A stretch of DNA of 64,000 nt, taken from contig CM062820.1 in the NCBI GenBank assembly GCA_031772625.1, forward strand, positions 1,075,517,369 to 1,075,581,368, read 5' to 3'. Shown here one piece after another: positions 34,169 through 44,343 of this stretch. The stretch's first letter is position 1. Each line of letters starts with the position of its first letter. The stretch comes from Pinus tabuliformis. Lineage: Eukaryota > Streptophyta > Pinopsida > Pinales > Pinaceae. Both the position numbers and the translations under genes were made by a program. The notes beneath the pieces are model-generated. The model made no database searches. It was not told where the DNA came from and saw only the letters and a list, made by a program, of their open reading frames with translations.

Positions 34169-35401
34169 ATGGCGGCCTTGGGCCCTTCAGGTCTGGATCC
34201 GGATGAGTTGATGAAATCTTTTGCTTCCCTCACCCAGGAGAACTCTACGGAAAGGATCAGGCCCGCTACCTCTCGCTTCATCAAAAAGCTGGCCGAGATC
34301 CCGGAAGTTCCGCTCCCTCCTGCCCTTCCTAGGAGAGCAGCTGTGGTTTTAGCTGACAGAGGTCTAGTCGGTCAGTTCACGGGTTTATGGCCCTCCCCTC
34401 GCACTGTCCAGCGTTGGGTGGAAAGAAACTGGAACTCGATGGTTCAAGGCAAGATCGCGATTCGATTCTGTGGAAGAGGGTTCTTCACCTTTCTCTTCGA
34501 AACAGTGGAAGACCGAAACCTAATCTTCAGAAATGGTCCATACTTTATGGACACAAGAGGCCTCTATTTGAACAGATGGACCCCTGACTTCGACCCGGAG
34601 ATGGACGTCCCCAATGCAGTCCCTGTTTGGGTTCGGCTCCCGCACCTGCCCCTTCACTGTTGGGGAGACGAGTCAGTGAAAGCAATTGGAAACGCAGTAG
34701 GGAAGTATATAGACAGATCGGAGCCTAAGGAGAATATGCATGCATGCGCAAGAATTTGTGTAGAAGTCGATCTGGGGAAGGGATTGCCAGAAGCCATCAA
34801 GCTCAGAGTAGACCAATGGACGCACATTCAACAAGTGGATTATGAACAGCTACCTTTCAAATGCAAGGTATGTCATGAGTATGGCCATTTCGCCAATAGA
34901 TGTAGCAAAGTAAATGCAAATGTTTCCGATTCTAACCCTGAAGCACCAGAGGAAGTCTGGGAAACAGTAAAAAAGAAGAAGCCCAACCCTCCTCACGGAA
35001 ACTCCAAAAACCCTATAGTCTCCCCCCCTCCCCCTTCTCATTCTGGTCCGACCATTCCTTCATCTTCCAACCAATTCGAAACCCTATCCGAGGTAGATCC
35101 TCCTTCCCCTCCCCCATCCCCGAGAGCTCCCCCTGTTATCCCCGCCTCCCCTCCGCCTTCCTCCCCTCCCCCCACGGTAGAGAGAATCTTAACCAGGAAC
35201 AAGTCTAAGGAAAGTAACTCATCTGTAGAACCCCCAAGAAAAGTCGGAAGGAAATCCAATAAGGAGATTAGGGACGAGACTGCAGCAAAAGAAATGACCA
35301 CAGGGATTCAGCAACCAATGGACACCTATCTGGACAAGACGAAAGGAAGTGGAGAGAAAGGGAAAGAGAAAGGAGGATCCCACAATAAGACAAGTAAGTG
35401 A
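34169..35401 (+). CDS. LINE ORF1 protein (DUF4283 and CCHC zinc knuckle), 410 aa
   Basis: Probable RNA-binding structural protein of the LINE ribonucleoprotein. The start ATG is in strong context (ATCATGGCGG). Residues about 60-170 match the plant DUF4283 pattern (RWVERNW, GRGFFTFLFETVEDRNLIF, GPYFMDTRGLYLNRW, VWVRLPHLP). A CCHC zinc knuckle lies at about 232-245 (CKVCHEYGHFANRC), followed by a long Pro/Ser-rich region (about 275-340) and a Lys-rich tail. The frame is uninterrupted. Its stop codon TGA overlaps the ORF2 start ATG by one base. Plant L1 ORF1 proteins commonly show this DUF4283-zinc knuckle layout. Confidence 0.93.
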   Translation: MAALGPSGLDPDELMKSFASLTQENSTERIRPATSRFIKKLAEIPEVPLPPALPRRAAVVLADRGLVGQFTGLWPSPRTVQRWVERNWNSMVQGKIAIRFCGRGFFTFLFETVEDRNLIFRNGPYFMDTRGLYLNRWTPDFDPEMDVPNAVPVWVRLPHLPLHCWGDESVKAIGNAVGKYIDRSEPKENMHACARICVEVDLGKGLPEAIKLRVDQWTHIQQVDYEQLPFKCKVCHEYGHFANRCSKVNANVSDSNPEAPEEVWETVKKKKPNPPHGNSKNPIVSPPPPSHSGPTIPSSSNQFETLSEVDPPSPPPSPRAPPVIPASPPPSSPPPTVERILTRNKSKESNSSVEPPRKVGRKSNKEIRDETAAKEMTTGIQQPMDTYLDKTKGSGEKGKEKGGSHNKTSK

Positions 35402-35403
35402 TG
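35399..35403 (+). promoter_or_regulatory. ORF1 stop and ORF2 start overlap (TGATG)
   Basis: The ORF1 stop TGA (35399-35401) shares its A with the ORF2 ATG (35401-35403). The ORF2 frame could be extended upstream one codon to a GTG, but ATG is the expected plant start. The overlap suggests ORF2 translation by termination and reinitiation. Confidence 0.7.
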
Positions 35404-38400
35404 AATCTGGTCTCTTGGAACTGTAGGGGGATGGGCTCCTCCCTCAAGGCTAATGCAGTCCGCGATCTTCTCAAATCAGAACACCCAGACATCCTCCTTC
35501 TCCAGGAGACCAAAATCACTGAGCAGGATTTCAAGAACTATCTAAAAAATAGTAAAACCTATGAAGGAATAGCAGTAAGCGCATCTGGCGCCTCAGGTGG
35601 TATAGGGACCATCTGGGACAAGCGAAAATGGAATCTATTAAATCAAAGGCAAAGCAGCTGGTGGATCCGATCAGACATTCAAAATACAGCAAAGACAGAA
35701 GAATATACTATCTACAATGTTTATGCCCCTCCTCACTTCCGTGACAAAGCTGCCTGCTGGAATTCAATTGCGGCAGACCTCCTGGAGACGCAAGGCCGAA
35801 GCATTTTCTTGGGGGGGGATCTGAACCTAATAAGAAACGCTGAAGAAAAGATTGGGGGAAACTTCTTGGCAGACTCCTCAAGGGACGCCCTTGAAGAAAT
35901 CATCCTAACCCATAATCTGGTGGACTTCCACCCTCAGAACGGGCGCTTTACCTGGTCTAACAAGAGAGCAGGTCGCAACAATATCAAAGAAAGATTGGAC
36001 CGCATCTTGGTTCAAGAGAGAATAGTTGCTAAATTTGCATGTATCAAAAGCCTCATCATCCAAGGATATTTCTCAGACCACAAGCCTGTGGCTCTAAAAT
36101 TGGACAAAGGAACAAATATGGGCCCGCTCCCATTCAGGTACAACAGAGCATGGGATAACCAGGAGGAATTCAGATCTCTGATAAAAGAACAGTGGTCAAC
36201 AGAGATCAGAGGATCCCCGCACTTCGTCTGGGAATCCAAACTAAAGATCCTTCGATTGGCCATAAAACAGTGGGCAAAAATCAAGGCAATAGAAGAGAAT
36301 AGAACTAAATCAGAACTCCAAGGTAAATTAATGCAGTGGAACCAAGAGAAAGATTCTAGACAAGACACGGAAGAGGAGCAGATCAAAGAGATGGAACTTC
36401 AAAAGGAACTGTACAAGTTGAACAGAAAAGAAGAAGAGGAACAAAGGCAAAAGTCAAGGTGTTTATGGCTCAAGTCGGGAGACAGGAACACTTCCTTTTT
36501 CCATAATAGTTTGAAAATGAGGAGAGCTGGAAACAACATTGAAAAAATTACAGTGGATGGATCAGAATTAAAAGAGCAAAAGGAAATTATGGAGGCTGCG
36601 TCCGCTCACTTCCAAGACCTCCTCACTGAGGAACCGCAAGGCAGAGATGGCATGGAAATCCTTGATACGATGGAAAGCAAAATCTCTGATGTCCAAAACA
36701 CTGAGCTGGACAAAGAGATCACAGTAGAGGAGATAGAGCAAACAATTCGCAACATGGCTTCAGACAAGGCTCCGGGACCTGATGGGTTCACGGTGGATTT
36801 CTATAAGACACATTGGGACATCATTAAAAAGGACTATATTAGAGCTGTAAGAAACTTCTTCCAAAAAGGCAAGATGGGCAGCGGAATGAAATCCTCCTTC
36901 TTAGCCCTAATCCCCAAAGAACCCAACCCTCACTCCTTTAACCGTTTCCGTCCTATCTCCCTCTGTAATGTGTCCTACAAAATCATAACTAAGATCCTTG
37001 CCAACAGGCTCAAATCTATTCTCCCCTCTCTCATCTCTGAGAACCAAGGTGGTTTTGTCCCGAGGAGGCAAATAGCCGACAATGTAATTCTCATTCAAGA
37101 GGCTATTCAAAGCAGTATCAACAGGAAAGAAAAGGGTATGATAATGAAACTGGATATGGCAAATGCTTTCGATCGGGTCAACCATTCCTTTCTTCAGGCC
37201 GTTCTAAAAAAGCTTGGTATATCCGAGCTCTTCATTAGCAGGGTGCGGGAATGCATATCAGGCAACTGGACAGCCCCCCTCATTAATGGAAGACCCAGCA
37301 AAGCTTTCAAAAGCTCAAGAGGCCTGAGACAAGGGTGCCCGCTCTCTCCCTTCCTTTATATTCTCATGGCGGAAGCGCTAAGTATGAAGCTGGAAAACAT
37401 GAGGAAGAAAAAAGAAATAACAGGGATAGAAATTGTCAGAGGGTCGAAAGGCATAAATCACTCTCTGTTTGCAGATGACACCCTTCTCATAGGTGGCGCC
37501 TCTTGCATAATGGCGAGGAGATTCAAAAAAGCCTTGGACCTCTTCCTCCAAGCCTCTGGTGGCAAACTCAACAATAATAAATGTATGATATATACCTGGA
37601 ACGTCCCTAACCATATCATCCAGCGAATATCCTTCATCATGGAAATCCCAGCTCAGCTAAATTGGTCCCATTTCATGTATCTGGGGCTTCCTCTGGCTAA
37701 AGAGACAATCAAATCAGTGATTTGGGTCAAGATCATTGAAAAACTCAGAGGCAAACTGCAAAGTTGGGGAGTGCACTGGTTAAACTTAGCAGGCAGATCG
37801 ATTCTAATCAAGTCCATTCTCGCCTCACTCCCCATTTATCAGTTCGCTATTTCTCTAGCTCCGGCCAGCATCCACAAGCACATGGAGCTAATAATCCGAA
37901 GCTTTCTGTGGCAAGGAGGTAAGCAGAATACTAAGAAGTTCAGTTTGGTTAAATGGGAAAAAGTGATCCTCCCAGTGGAAAAAGGTGGGCTAGGAATCAG
38001 GGTTCCTAGATTAGCAAATTTAGCAATGGGTTTCAAACTAATCTGGCGGATTCTTAACGAAAAAGAAGCATGGTGGACTAACGTTATAAAGAAGAAATAC
38101 CTGAACGGACCAAATAGCAATATCCTAACAGAAAATATCATAGATAGACAAGGTACTCCAACCTGGAACCTCATCAAGAAATCGCTCCCCCTCTGCAAAC
38201 CTTTTATCTCTAGAGCCCCTGGGAATGGCAGGGAAATAAGTATCTGGAAAGATAGAATTATGGGGTCAAAGGCCAGAGATTCAATTCCTCACCTTTATCC
38301 CCTCCAACGGTGGATGGCAGAGTCTAATCTCAAATCTCTCTCCGACATTTCTCTTTGGGATCAAGATTGCTGGGCAGGTTGGACTCCTCTCAATCTTCCC

Positions 38401-39642
38401 ACAGATCTAGCTAAGCTTTGGGATGAGCTCAAGAGCTCCCTCAGTGGCTCAGCCCCCATTAACAGAGGGAAAGAAGATAAGTTCGTTTGGGACCCTAATG
38501 GAGGAAGCTACTCGGTTAAAGAAGGTTACAAAGCCCTTCAGGATATCTCAGTGGTAAACAATTGGCCCCTGTACAAAGCTGCTTGGCGTCCTGAATGCCT
38601 CCCCAAGGTCAAAATGTTTAATTGGACTCTACTTCATGGCAAAATCCTAACAGCAGAGAACCTCAGAAAGAGAGGTATACAGGGGCCTTCTATTTGTTGC
38701 ATGTGCAGGTTAGCGGAAGAAAGCATCACTCATCTCTTCATTGAGTGCCCGATTGCCAAAGCTTGTTGGCATCTCCTCTCTGGTACAATCTCTTCAGAAG
38801 CCCTTCCCCCTCAGATTTCGACCCTCCATAAAAACTGGGACAAAAGACTCCTTCACTTCAAAAAAGGCAAATCCATAGTGAATAGGCTTTGGAACAGTAT
38901 CCCTTCTAACTTGAGTTGGCAGATCTGGATTGCACGAAATAAGTGCATTTTCAATAATGAAAAGCCAAGCATTACAGGCATTGTGGCCAAATCTATTGCC
39001 CTCATTGCTGAGTCTTTCGAAGCCAAAGGGGTATCTCAGACAGACATGGAGGTCGAGGATGAGAGGCTCAAGGAGTGGCTGGGAAAATTCAATCTTAAAC
39101 CAAATCCAAGACCTGGTATCAGAGAAAAGAAAGGCAGTCAGGACTGGAAGCTTCGTGGCACCGAGGAGGAAATTAGCCAATGGGTAAGAAGCCAAAATAG
39201 GCCTGTCTTGTATTTCGATGGGGCCTCAAAGAAGAACCCGGGTCAAGCTGGTGCTGGCGGGATCATAAAGGACCCGCAAGGGAAACTCATAGCATCCTTT
39301 GAATGGGGGTTAGGCCAAATGTCCAACAACAAAGCAGAGGCCTATAGCCTTCTTCTGGGCTCTCTTATCTCAAAGAATCTCGGCCTTCAGAACCTTCTTA
39401 TCCTAGGGGATTCAGCTATAATAATCGCAGCCATGATCACAGGGAGAGAATTCAAGCAATTGGCCCTGAACAATATCAAGAACCGAATCATGGAGAACAT
39501 CAGAGCGCTAGGAGAAGTGACTTTCAAACACGTTCTAAGGAACAATAATAAGGAGGCAGATGAGCAAGCAAACCAAGCGGCCAGAAGGAAACTCGGACAG
39601 GTTAGAGAGAATGAAACAACTTATGTCAGGGACATCCCGTAA
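35401..39642 (+). CDS. LINE ORF2 polyprotein: endonuclease, RT, zf-RVT, RNase H; 1413 aa
   Basis: Enzyme of target-primed reverse transcription. Residues about 1-230 form the APE-type endonuclease (SWNCRG, catalytic Glu in LLLQETK, GGDLNLI, final SDHKPV). RT spans about 450-800 with FRPISLCNVSYKIITK, KLDMANAFDRV, GLRQGCPLSP and the catalytic FADD in SLFADDTLL (near 690). A zf-RVT domain lies near 1037-1127 (LPKVKMFNW, CCMC...H...C pattern). A C-terminal RNase H is at about 1265-1395 with acidic positions in YFDGAS, KAEAY, LGDSA and NKEAD. No stop or frameshift. Its last 83 bases are overlapped in the +1 frame by ORF3. Confidence 0.95.
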   Translation: MNLVSWNCRGMGSSLKANAVRDLLKSEHPDILLLQETKITEQDFKNYLKNSKTYEGIAVSASGASGGIGTIWDKRKWNLLNQRQSSWWIRSDIQNTAKTEEYTIYNVYAPPHFRDKAACWNSIAADLLETQGRSIFLGGDLNLIRNAEEKIGGNFLADSSRDALEEIILTHNLVDFHPQNGRFTWSNKRAGRNNIKERLDRILVQERIVAKFACIKSLIIQGYFSDHKPVALKLDKGTNMGPLPFRYNRAWDNQEEFRSLIKEQWSTEIRGSPHFVWESKLKILRLAIKQWAKIKAIEENRTKSELQGKLMQWNQEKDSRQDTEEEQIKEMELQKELYKLNRKEEEEQRQKSRCLWLKSGDRNTSFFHNSLKMRRAGNNIEKITVDGSELKEQKEIMEAASAHFQDLLTEEPQGRDGMEILDTMESKISDVQNTELDKEITVEEIEQTIRNMASDKAPGPDGFTVDFYKTHWDIIKKDYIRAVRNFFQKGKMGSGMKSSFLALIPKEPNPHSFNRFRPISLCNVSYKIITKILANRLKSILPSLISENQGGFVPRRQIADNVILIQEAIQSSINRKEKGMIMKLDMANAFDRVNHSFLQAVLKKLGISELFISRVRECISGNWTAPLINGRPSKAFKSSRGLRQGCPLSPFLYILMAEALSMKLENMRKKKEITGIEIVRGSKGINHSLFADDTLLIGGASCIMARRFKKALDLFLQASGGKLNNNKCMIYTWNVPNHIIQRISFIMEIPAQLNWSHFMYLGLPLAKETIKSVIWVKIIEKLRGKLQSWGVHWLNLAGRSILIKSILASLPIYQFAISLAPASIHKHMELIIRSFLWQGGKQNTKKFSLVKWEKVILPVEKGGLGIRVPRLANLAMGFKLIWRILNEKEAWWTNVIKKKYLNGPNSNILTENIIDRQGTPTWNLIKKSLPLCKPFISRAPGNGREISIWKDRIMGSKARDSIPHLYPLQRWMAESNLKSLSDISLWDQDCWAGWTPLNLPTDLAKLWDELKSSLSGSAPINRGKEDKFVWDPNGGSYSVKEGYKALQDISVVNNWPLYKAAWRPECLPKVKMFNWTLLHGKILTAENLRKRGIQGPSICCMCRLAEESITHLFIECPIAKACWHLLSGTISSEALPPQISTLHKNWDKRLLHFKKGKSIVNRLWNSIPSNLSWQIWIARNKCIFNNEKPSITGIVAKSIALIAESFEAKGVSQTDMEVEDERLKEWLGKFNLKPNPRPGIREKKGSQDWKLRGTEEEISQWVRSQNRPVLYFDGASKKNPGQAGAGGIIKDPQGKLIASFEWGLGQMSNNKAEAYSLLLGSLISKNLGLQNLLILGDSAIIIAAMITGREFKQLALNNIKNRIMENIRALGEVTFKHVLRNNNKEADEQANQAARRKLGQVRENETTYVRDIP

Positions 39643-40642
39643 GCAAAAGCCCTCCGCCGCCCCATCTCAAGGGAGAAGTCACCTCAGGCACTCAGGCCAT
39701 CCTTTCGAATCTCCTTCCAAATCCCCAAGCTGCATAAATGGGTACAATGAGAGATCTATTCGATTTCGGGGCACAAATCTAATCATCACCCCCAGAGCAT
39801 GCGTGATCCCTCGTCCCTCCACCGCAGGCTCTCTCTGCAAATCCGGCAAAGCCCATACCTCAGGTACGCTAATGGACAACAGTGTAATCATGAGTTTTGA
39901 CCGTGTTCTAGCTAAGATCGGTCTTATTCAGTCCCAGTCCATCCGAAATAGGGACCTCCCTCCATCTATAAATTGTGGACAGCTTCACAACTTCTCTACA
40001 GTCAGGGATCGAGCTATAAGAGCCCACTCAAAGTCTTGGCGCAGTCCGGAAGCTCACTCTTCTCCAAGTGTTCTGGTTTTCCGTCCTGATCCCGGGGTAA
40101 GCCATTTCCTGCATCATGTGATTTCGTTTCTTGTCAATAGCGTGTTTTGTATTCTCAGTAGCGCCCTCCCAAAGCCACCGAGACCTTCTCTCCTTCTTCT
40201 AAAGCTCCAGCATCTCAGTGATTCCGCTCCCTCCAAAGCTGTTTCCTGCATTCTCGCCTCCAGCGCGCTCTTCGTTATCAGTCCTCAGGCCAATTCGATG
40301 GCGGATCAGCAAGGCCAGCCATCCAACCAGGCCCAGAACAGAGACCCTTTGGGGAACATCTTTAACAACAAAGAATGTAATATGTGCATGGCACATACTG
40401 TTATGATTAACAGTCTGAAAAAACAGCTGAAGGAGTTAACAGAGGATTACCATGCTGACAGAAATTCCAAGCGCAAGAAGCTGGAAAAAAGGAAAAAGGA
40501 GATTGAAGACTTAAAGGATCGCTGCATTCACATGGAGGCGGTAATCGATCATCTTCGCACCCTCACTGAAAGCCAACAGGCTGAAACCTCGACCAGAGCC
40601 AGCGCCCGGAAGGACGACTCGGTCACTCAGCACTTCCCTTGA
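39560..40642 (+). CDS. Third LINE ORF (ORF3), 360 codons, coiled-coil C terminus
   Basis: An uninterrupted frame starts inside the RNase H coding region and continues for 1 kb past the ORF2 stop. The part up to about 40297 has Ser/Pro/Arg-rich composition with no recognised motif and may not be coding. From an ATG in moderate context at 40298 the last 114 codons look like a real protein: MADQQGQPSNQ start, a CNMC pair, then a charged heptad-like segment (LKKQLKELTEDY, KLEKRKKEIEDL, AVIDHLRTL) predicted by eye as a coiled coil. L1-type plant LINEs normally end in a non-coding 3' region after ORF2. It could be a captured host fragment. Expression is unknown. Confidence 0.45.
   Translation: MSKQTKRPEGNSDRLERMKQLMSGTSRKQKPSAAPSQGRSHLRHSGHPFESPSKSPSCINGYNERSIRFRGTNLIITPRACVIPRPSTAGSLCKSGKAHTSGTLMDNSVIMSFDRVLAKIGLIQSQSIRNRDLPPSINCGQLHNFSTVRDRAIRAHSKSWRSPEAHSSPSVLVFRPDPGVSHFLHHVISFLVNSVFCILSSALPKPPRPSLLLLKLQHLSDSAPSKAVSCILASSALFVISPQANSMADQQGQPSNQAQNRDPLGNIFNNKECNMCMAHTVMINSLKKQLKELTEDYHADRNSKRKKLEKRKKEIEDLKDRCIHMEAVIDHLRTLTESQQAETSTRASARKDDSVTQHFP
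39963..40165 (+). promoter_or_regulatory. Possible captured promoter and small intron upstream of ORF3
   Basis: TCTATAAATT at about 39965 resembles a plant TATA box, some 330 bp before the ATG at 40298. Between them are a splice-donor-like GGGGTAAGC near 40094 and an acceptor-like TATTCTCAG near 40151-40159. Together they look like a short 5' gene region carried in the LINE 3' part. Suggestive only. Confidence 0.25.
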
Positions 40643-40865
40643 TTTCATGCATTGCAAATTTGCTTGGTTAGGAGGATCCTATGTAAGGCAGTATAGCCGT
40701 TTGTTTTTAGCTTTGCGTTCAACTAAGAGAAGCTACGAGGATTATGGGTCTGCGTACCCGATTTTGTGCCTCAGCTCTCATAATCTCCTTCATCTTGTAC
40801 TAGATCTCTATTTAGAAGGCTTTTTTAATATATGAGTAACCGACTTCGTAAAAAAAAAAAAAAAA
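40643..40865 (+). other. LINE 3' untranslated region and poly(A) tail
   Basis: Non-coding tail ending in a run of 16 A at 40850-40865, partly shared with the right target-site duplication. The tail sets the plus-strand orientation and indicates retrotransposition. Confidence 0.85.
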
Positions 40866-40875
40866 CAAATTAGAA
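40864..40875 (+). repeat. LINE target-site duplication, right copy
   Basis: AACAAATTAGAA, one mismatch from the left copy at 33868-33879. Confidence 0.75.
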
Positions 40876-42430
40876 TATATACAAATATTCTATCGAGTAT
40901 GTGGCTCTACGTTTTCCGTATTAAAAGCAAACAACATACCATTTCAACCAACCATCAAACTAAACGCTAACAAATGAGTCCAGACTTATCTTCATCGACT
41001 GCATATTGGAAGGCTAAGAGTGCTTTGTGATCGGTAGTAATGAATCAGAGATGAAACGGTCAAGGAGAGCTTCAAGAGCATCAAACTAGATCTTGAGTGA
41101 TCTAGAAGATTCAGAACAGGTAGAAAACCTAGTTTAGAATGAATCTCAATTTTAAATATGATTTTTGTTTGTTAAACACATTAAATTTGCAAATTATCAA
41201 ACAACAATTAAACATAACATGCTAGACATAACACATTAAAATTTATAACACAATAATTTAATGTAATCGTAGTAAAGATGAACCTAATTCAAACCATGAG
41301 AGGCACACTTCATTTTATATCCAGTGGAGGATAAGATCAATTAAATAATCATTTTTGTAATTTGAAATTTTGACATTGAACTTAAAGATGTTAATGTTAA
41401 GACTGGCATATTTTTGTTTTCCTTTTTATATTAATGATGAAATGCAATTTTCAATATATTTTCTATTTTTTCCTTTTTAAATCTAAATATTTATTATTAT
41501 TAAATATGCTATTTTTTAACGTGTATTGGGTAAAAAAATAAAATAACAATTATAAAATAATAAATAATATTATGAATTATGAAATGGATCATGAATGTAT
41601 AGGTAAATTAAAAAAAATGTATAATATCATGAATTATGAAATGGATCATGGGTGTATACCTCAATTACAAAAAGGAAAACTGTGAATGTGTTATTAGTCA
41701 TGCCTTGGGGATAGAACTCAAAACAGGTTTTGCCTCTGCACGATGACAAACTCATAGGTCGGAGGCGGCTGTGAAGGACTTTCACTAATTATATCTCAGT
41801 CAAAGTCTTCCAACTCCTTGACCGGGGTTGTCTATCCTTCATTTGTCACCATAAAAGGGAGACACCTTACTAACCTATCCACTAGTGTCAACTCAGTCAT
41901 AACCTATCCACTAGTGTCAACTCAGTCAGTTTGGAGAACTATCTGAGCAAAAAGAGTTTGAAAATCTATAGCGCCTTTGATTCACAATACACAAGTTACC
42001 CAACAAAACAAGAAAAATCTTGGTTGATACGTGGCTATTGAATGAAGCTGATTTACTCACAATGAAAATAATTCAATACTTTATTTATGATTAGCATTAA
42101 TTCGTCATCATAACTAGATAATAAAGTTGTATAACTATTTAAAAATTTATTAAAATTAAAAACAAATAAATTTGTGAAATATAATTATTTAAAATATGTG
42201 ACATGCATGTTTTAGATTTTTTTTTTTTAAATTTAAAACCATAAAAAAATATTCTGAATAAAATGATCTCATCTACTTTTATTTTATTATTTTTATTAAA
42301 ATATTTATGAATGTCATAAATTTTATGTTTTTTTTTTTTATAATGTTAAAAAAATCAAAATTACTTTTAATAATTTTGAAGACATATTTTCCATTGAAAT
42401 TATTCAAATTTATCTTATTTCATTAATTAT
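40876..42430 (+). repeat. Repeat A, plus-strand copy, right part
   Basis: Matches 59080-60215 and then 61985-62360 of the third copy, skipping about 1.77 kb that the third copy contains. Diagnostic shared blocks are TTGGAAGGCTAAGAGTGCTT, AGGTCGGAGGCGG and GTGACATGCATGTTTT. No gene. Confidence 0.75.
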
Positions 42431-42716
42431 TAAGAATATGAAAATTAATCATGGTCAATTATGGTTGAATGTTGCACTGTGACAAAGATTGCCTCAATAT
42501 GAAAATAAATCATGGTCAACCATGGTCCAATGTCACGTTGTGACAAGGAAAGTCTCAATACAAAAATCAGCCATGGTCAACCATGTTTATTTTAGGGATT
42601 ATAATATTTCTCTTAGGGTTTATATACCTTGGGTTTATAATATTAATCCCTTGGGTTTAATATTATTCCCTTGGGTTCATAATCCCTTGGGCTTTAGTAT
42701 TATTCCCTTGGATTTA
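42431..42716 (+). repeat. TTGACC-type array, first segment (motif on minus strand)
   Basis: Repeats of ATGGTCAACC variants and CCCTTGGGTTTATAAT blocks. The array is interrupted at 42717 by an LTR element and resumes at 46312. Confidence 0.8.
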
Positions 42717-44309
42717 TGATGAAAGGAGAAATTGCCCTAAGGCAATATCCCTTTCATTTCTAAAATATCGATCATGGCCCTGTGGGTTATGGGCCCACAT
42801 TTCTATCAGAAGCGTTAATTGGCACTTTTTCCTTAAAAACCAGGACAACAACAGTTAGCGCAAATACATAGAAACACATGGAAACCCGACCATGAACACC
42901 TAAGGCCAGATCTTAAATAGAATAAACCTATATCTATAAGCTCCTCGGCTCTGCTCTTTCCAAGCCTTTCCACTATTCTTCAATCTCCACCGTTGATCAG
43001 CTTCATGATCCAACGGTCGATGCTTCATTACATTCTCGGCTCATCGCACATCGCAGTTTTCGCAATCTGCCAACACTTGATTCCTATGAAATGCGAGAGT
43101 TAACCTCCATCGTTCGATCAACCCTTTGATCTAACGGTCCATAGTCCTTTGCAACAACACAAATTTGGGTTTATCGCAGACCCAAACTCTTTTACCGAAT
43201 GCGATTTGCGATTAAATCTTCATCGTCTATTTGGTTCTTGATCCGACGGTTGATATCTTTCCCCGATCAACTGCCTTGCTCAGTGATCCTACATCGTAGA
43301 TCAAACTCCATTTGATCCGACGGTCCAGAATGATATCGGGTGGATCACTTATGCGACATTTAACGCCTTCACGGACCCGATGAAAATTATCATTCCCTGA
43401 TCTATAAATGTTTGGTTCTGGCTATTTCCACGTGCCTATTTCCTTTGGACGGAGCTGATGGCAATATTAAATTGTGATTTAATCAATATTGGGTCTATTT
43501 TTTGAATTAACCGGCGCGCATCTTCTTACCCGATATTCGTCAATTTAACTCATCTGTAAATCTGACGATCCAGATCAATTCTCATCTTCGCCTCGACTTC
43601 CACCATTAATCATCAATACTAACCGTCGATCTATAAGATTCGACGGCTCCTATGCATTACTTCGTCTATTCCTTCTTTGGCTCAATCTCGTTCGCTATTG
43701 ATGGAATCTGCGTTAAAAAATAGTTCCTCTACCATACTTTGTTTTCACACACGACGCCTATATAACAATAAATCGATTAACATTTGATCGCCATCGATCC
43801 TTCAGTGATCGATGGTCGATCAACAAACCTATAAATAGGATTCACCTCTTTCGACACATAAACAATATACAACCACACAAATTCCACATAACACACATAT
43901 CTTATATTATACACAGAGTTAGATTACATTCTAAGGCATTTAAGCCTTAGGCACACTTTCCCCTCTCGATTACATTGAATCCACACTATTTACACAAATC
44001 TCTATTTGTCGCTCTATCTCTCTCTCATCACCTTACATAGACTCTCTTATATAAGAAGTTACAAAAGGGAGGGATCATTTACGATCCATGAATTTCTCCC
44101 ACCATCGCTCAACAAACCCCTAATCTCTCTATATGCATATATGACATATTAAATTACAATAAATAAGTCTTCAAGAGACTTTATCCATTCCATCATTTTC
44201 GCCTTGTTTTAACATAATTTGCCTCTTAGTTTGCACGTTTGTCCATGTCTCCTCCTTCTCAGCTTTAGATTCCTCTTTTAGTGAAGAGTGCTCGGATGCT
44301 CCTACATTA
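42717..44309 (-). repeat. 3' LTR of the 409-bp-body element
   Basis: Plus-strand ends TGATGAAAGG and CTACATTA, the latter mutated from CATCA. It contains several AACGGTC or GACGGTC motifs with flanking GATC and a minus-strand TATA box (reverse complement of CCTATAAATAGG near 43830). Confidence 0.85.
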
Positions 44310-44343
44310 GACTCCCGAGGCGCAAAAATTTATGACCTCCTCG

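Larger units (their letters stand above)
33880..40863 (+). mobile_element. Full-length L1-type LINE, apparently intact
   Basis: This element has a GC-rich 5' untranslated region, two large intact ORFs (ORF1 34169-35401 and ORF2 35401-39642), a further ORF in the 3' region, a 16-A tail and 12-bp target-site duplications. It is far less decayed than any other element here and its base composition contrasts sharply with its surroundings. It interrupts repeat A, whose two halves resume on either side. The complete ORFs suggest recent insertion and possible activity, which sequence alone cannot prove. Confidence 0.93.

Noticed and set aside
36012-36386. A 124-codon minus frame within LINE ORF2
   Set aside because: Lies opposite a well-supported coding region and has no recognisable content.
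34387-39195. Many 60-130 codon frames on both strands across the LINE
   Set aside because: Shadows of ORF1 and ORF2 in other frames; no independent motif or start context.
20315-41800. The shared TCGGAGGCGGCTGTGAGG stretch as a host exon
   Set aside because: No frame gives a convincing protein in any of its three occurrences; it behaves as part of repeat A.
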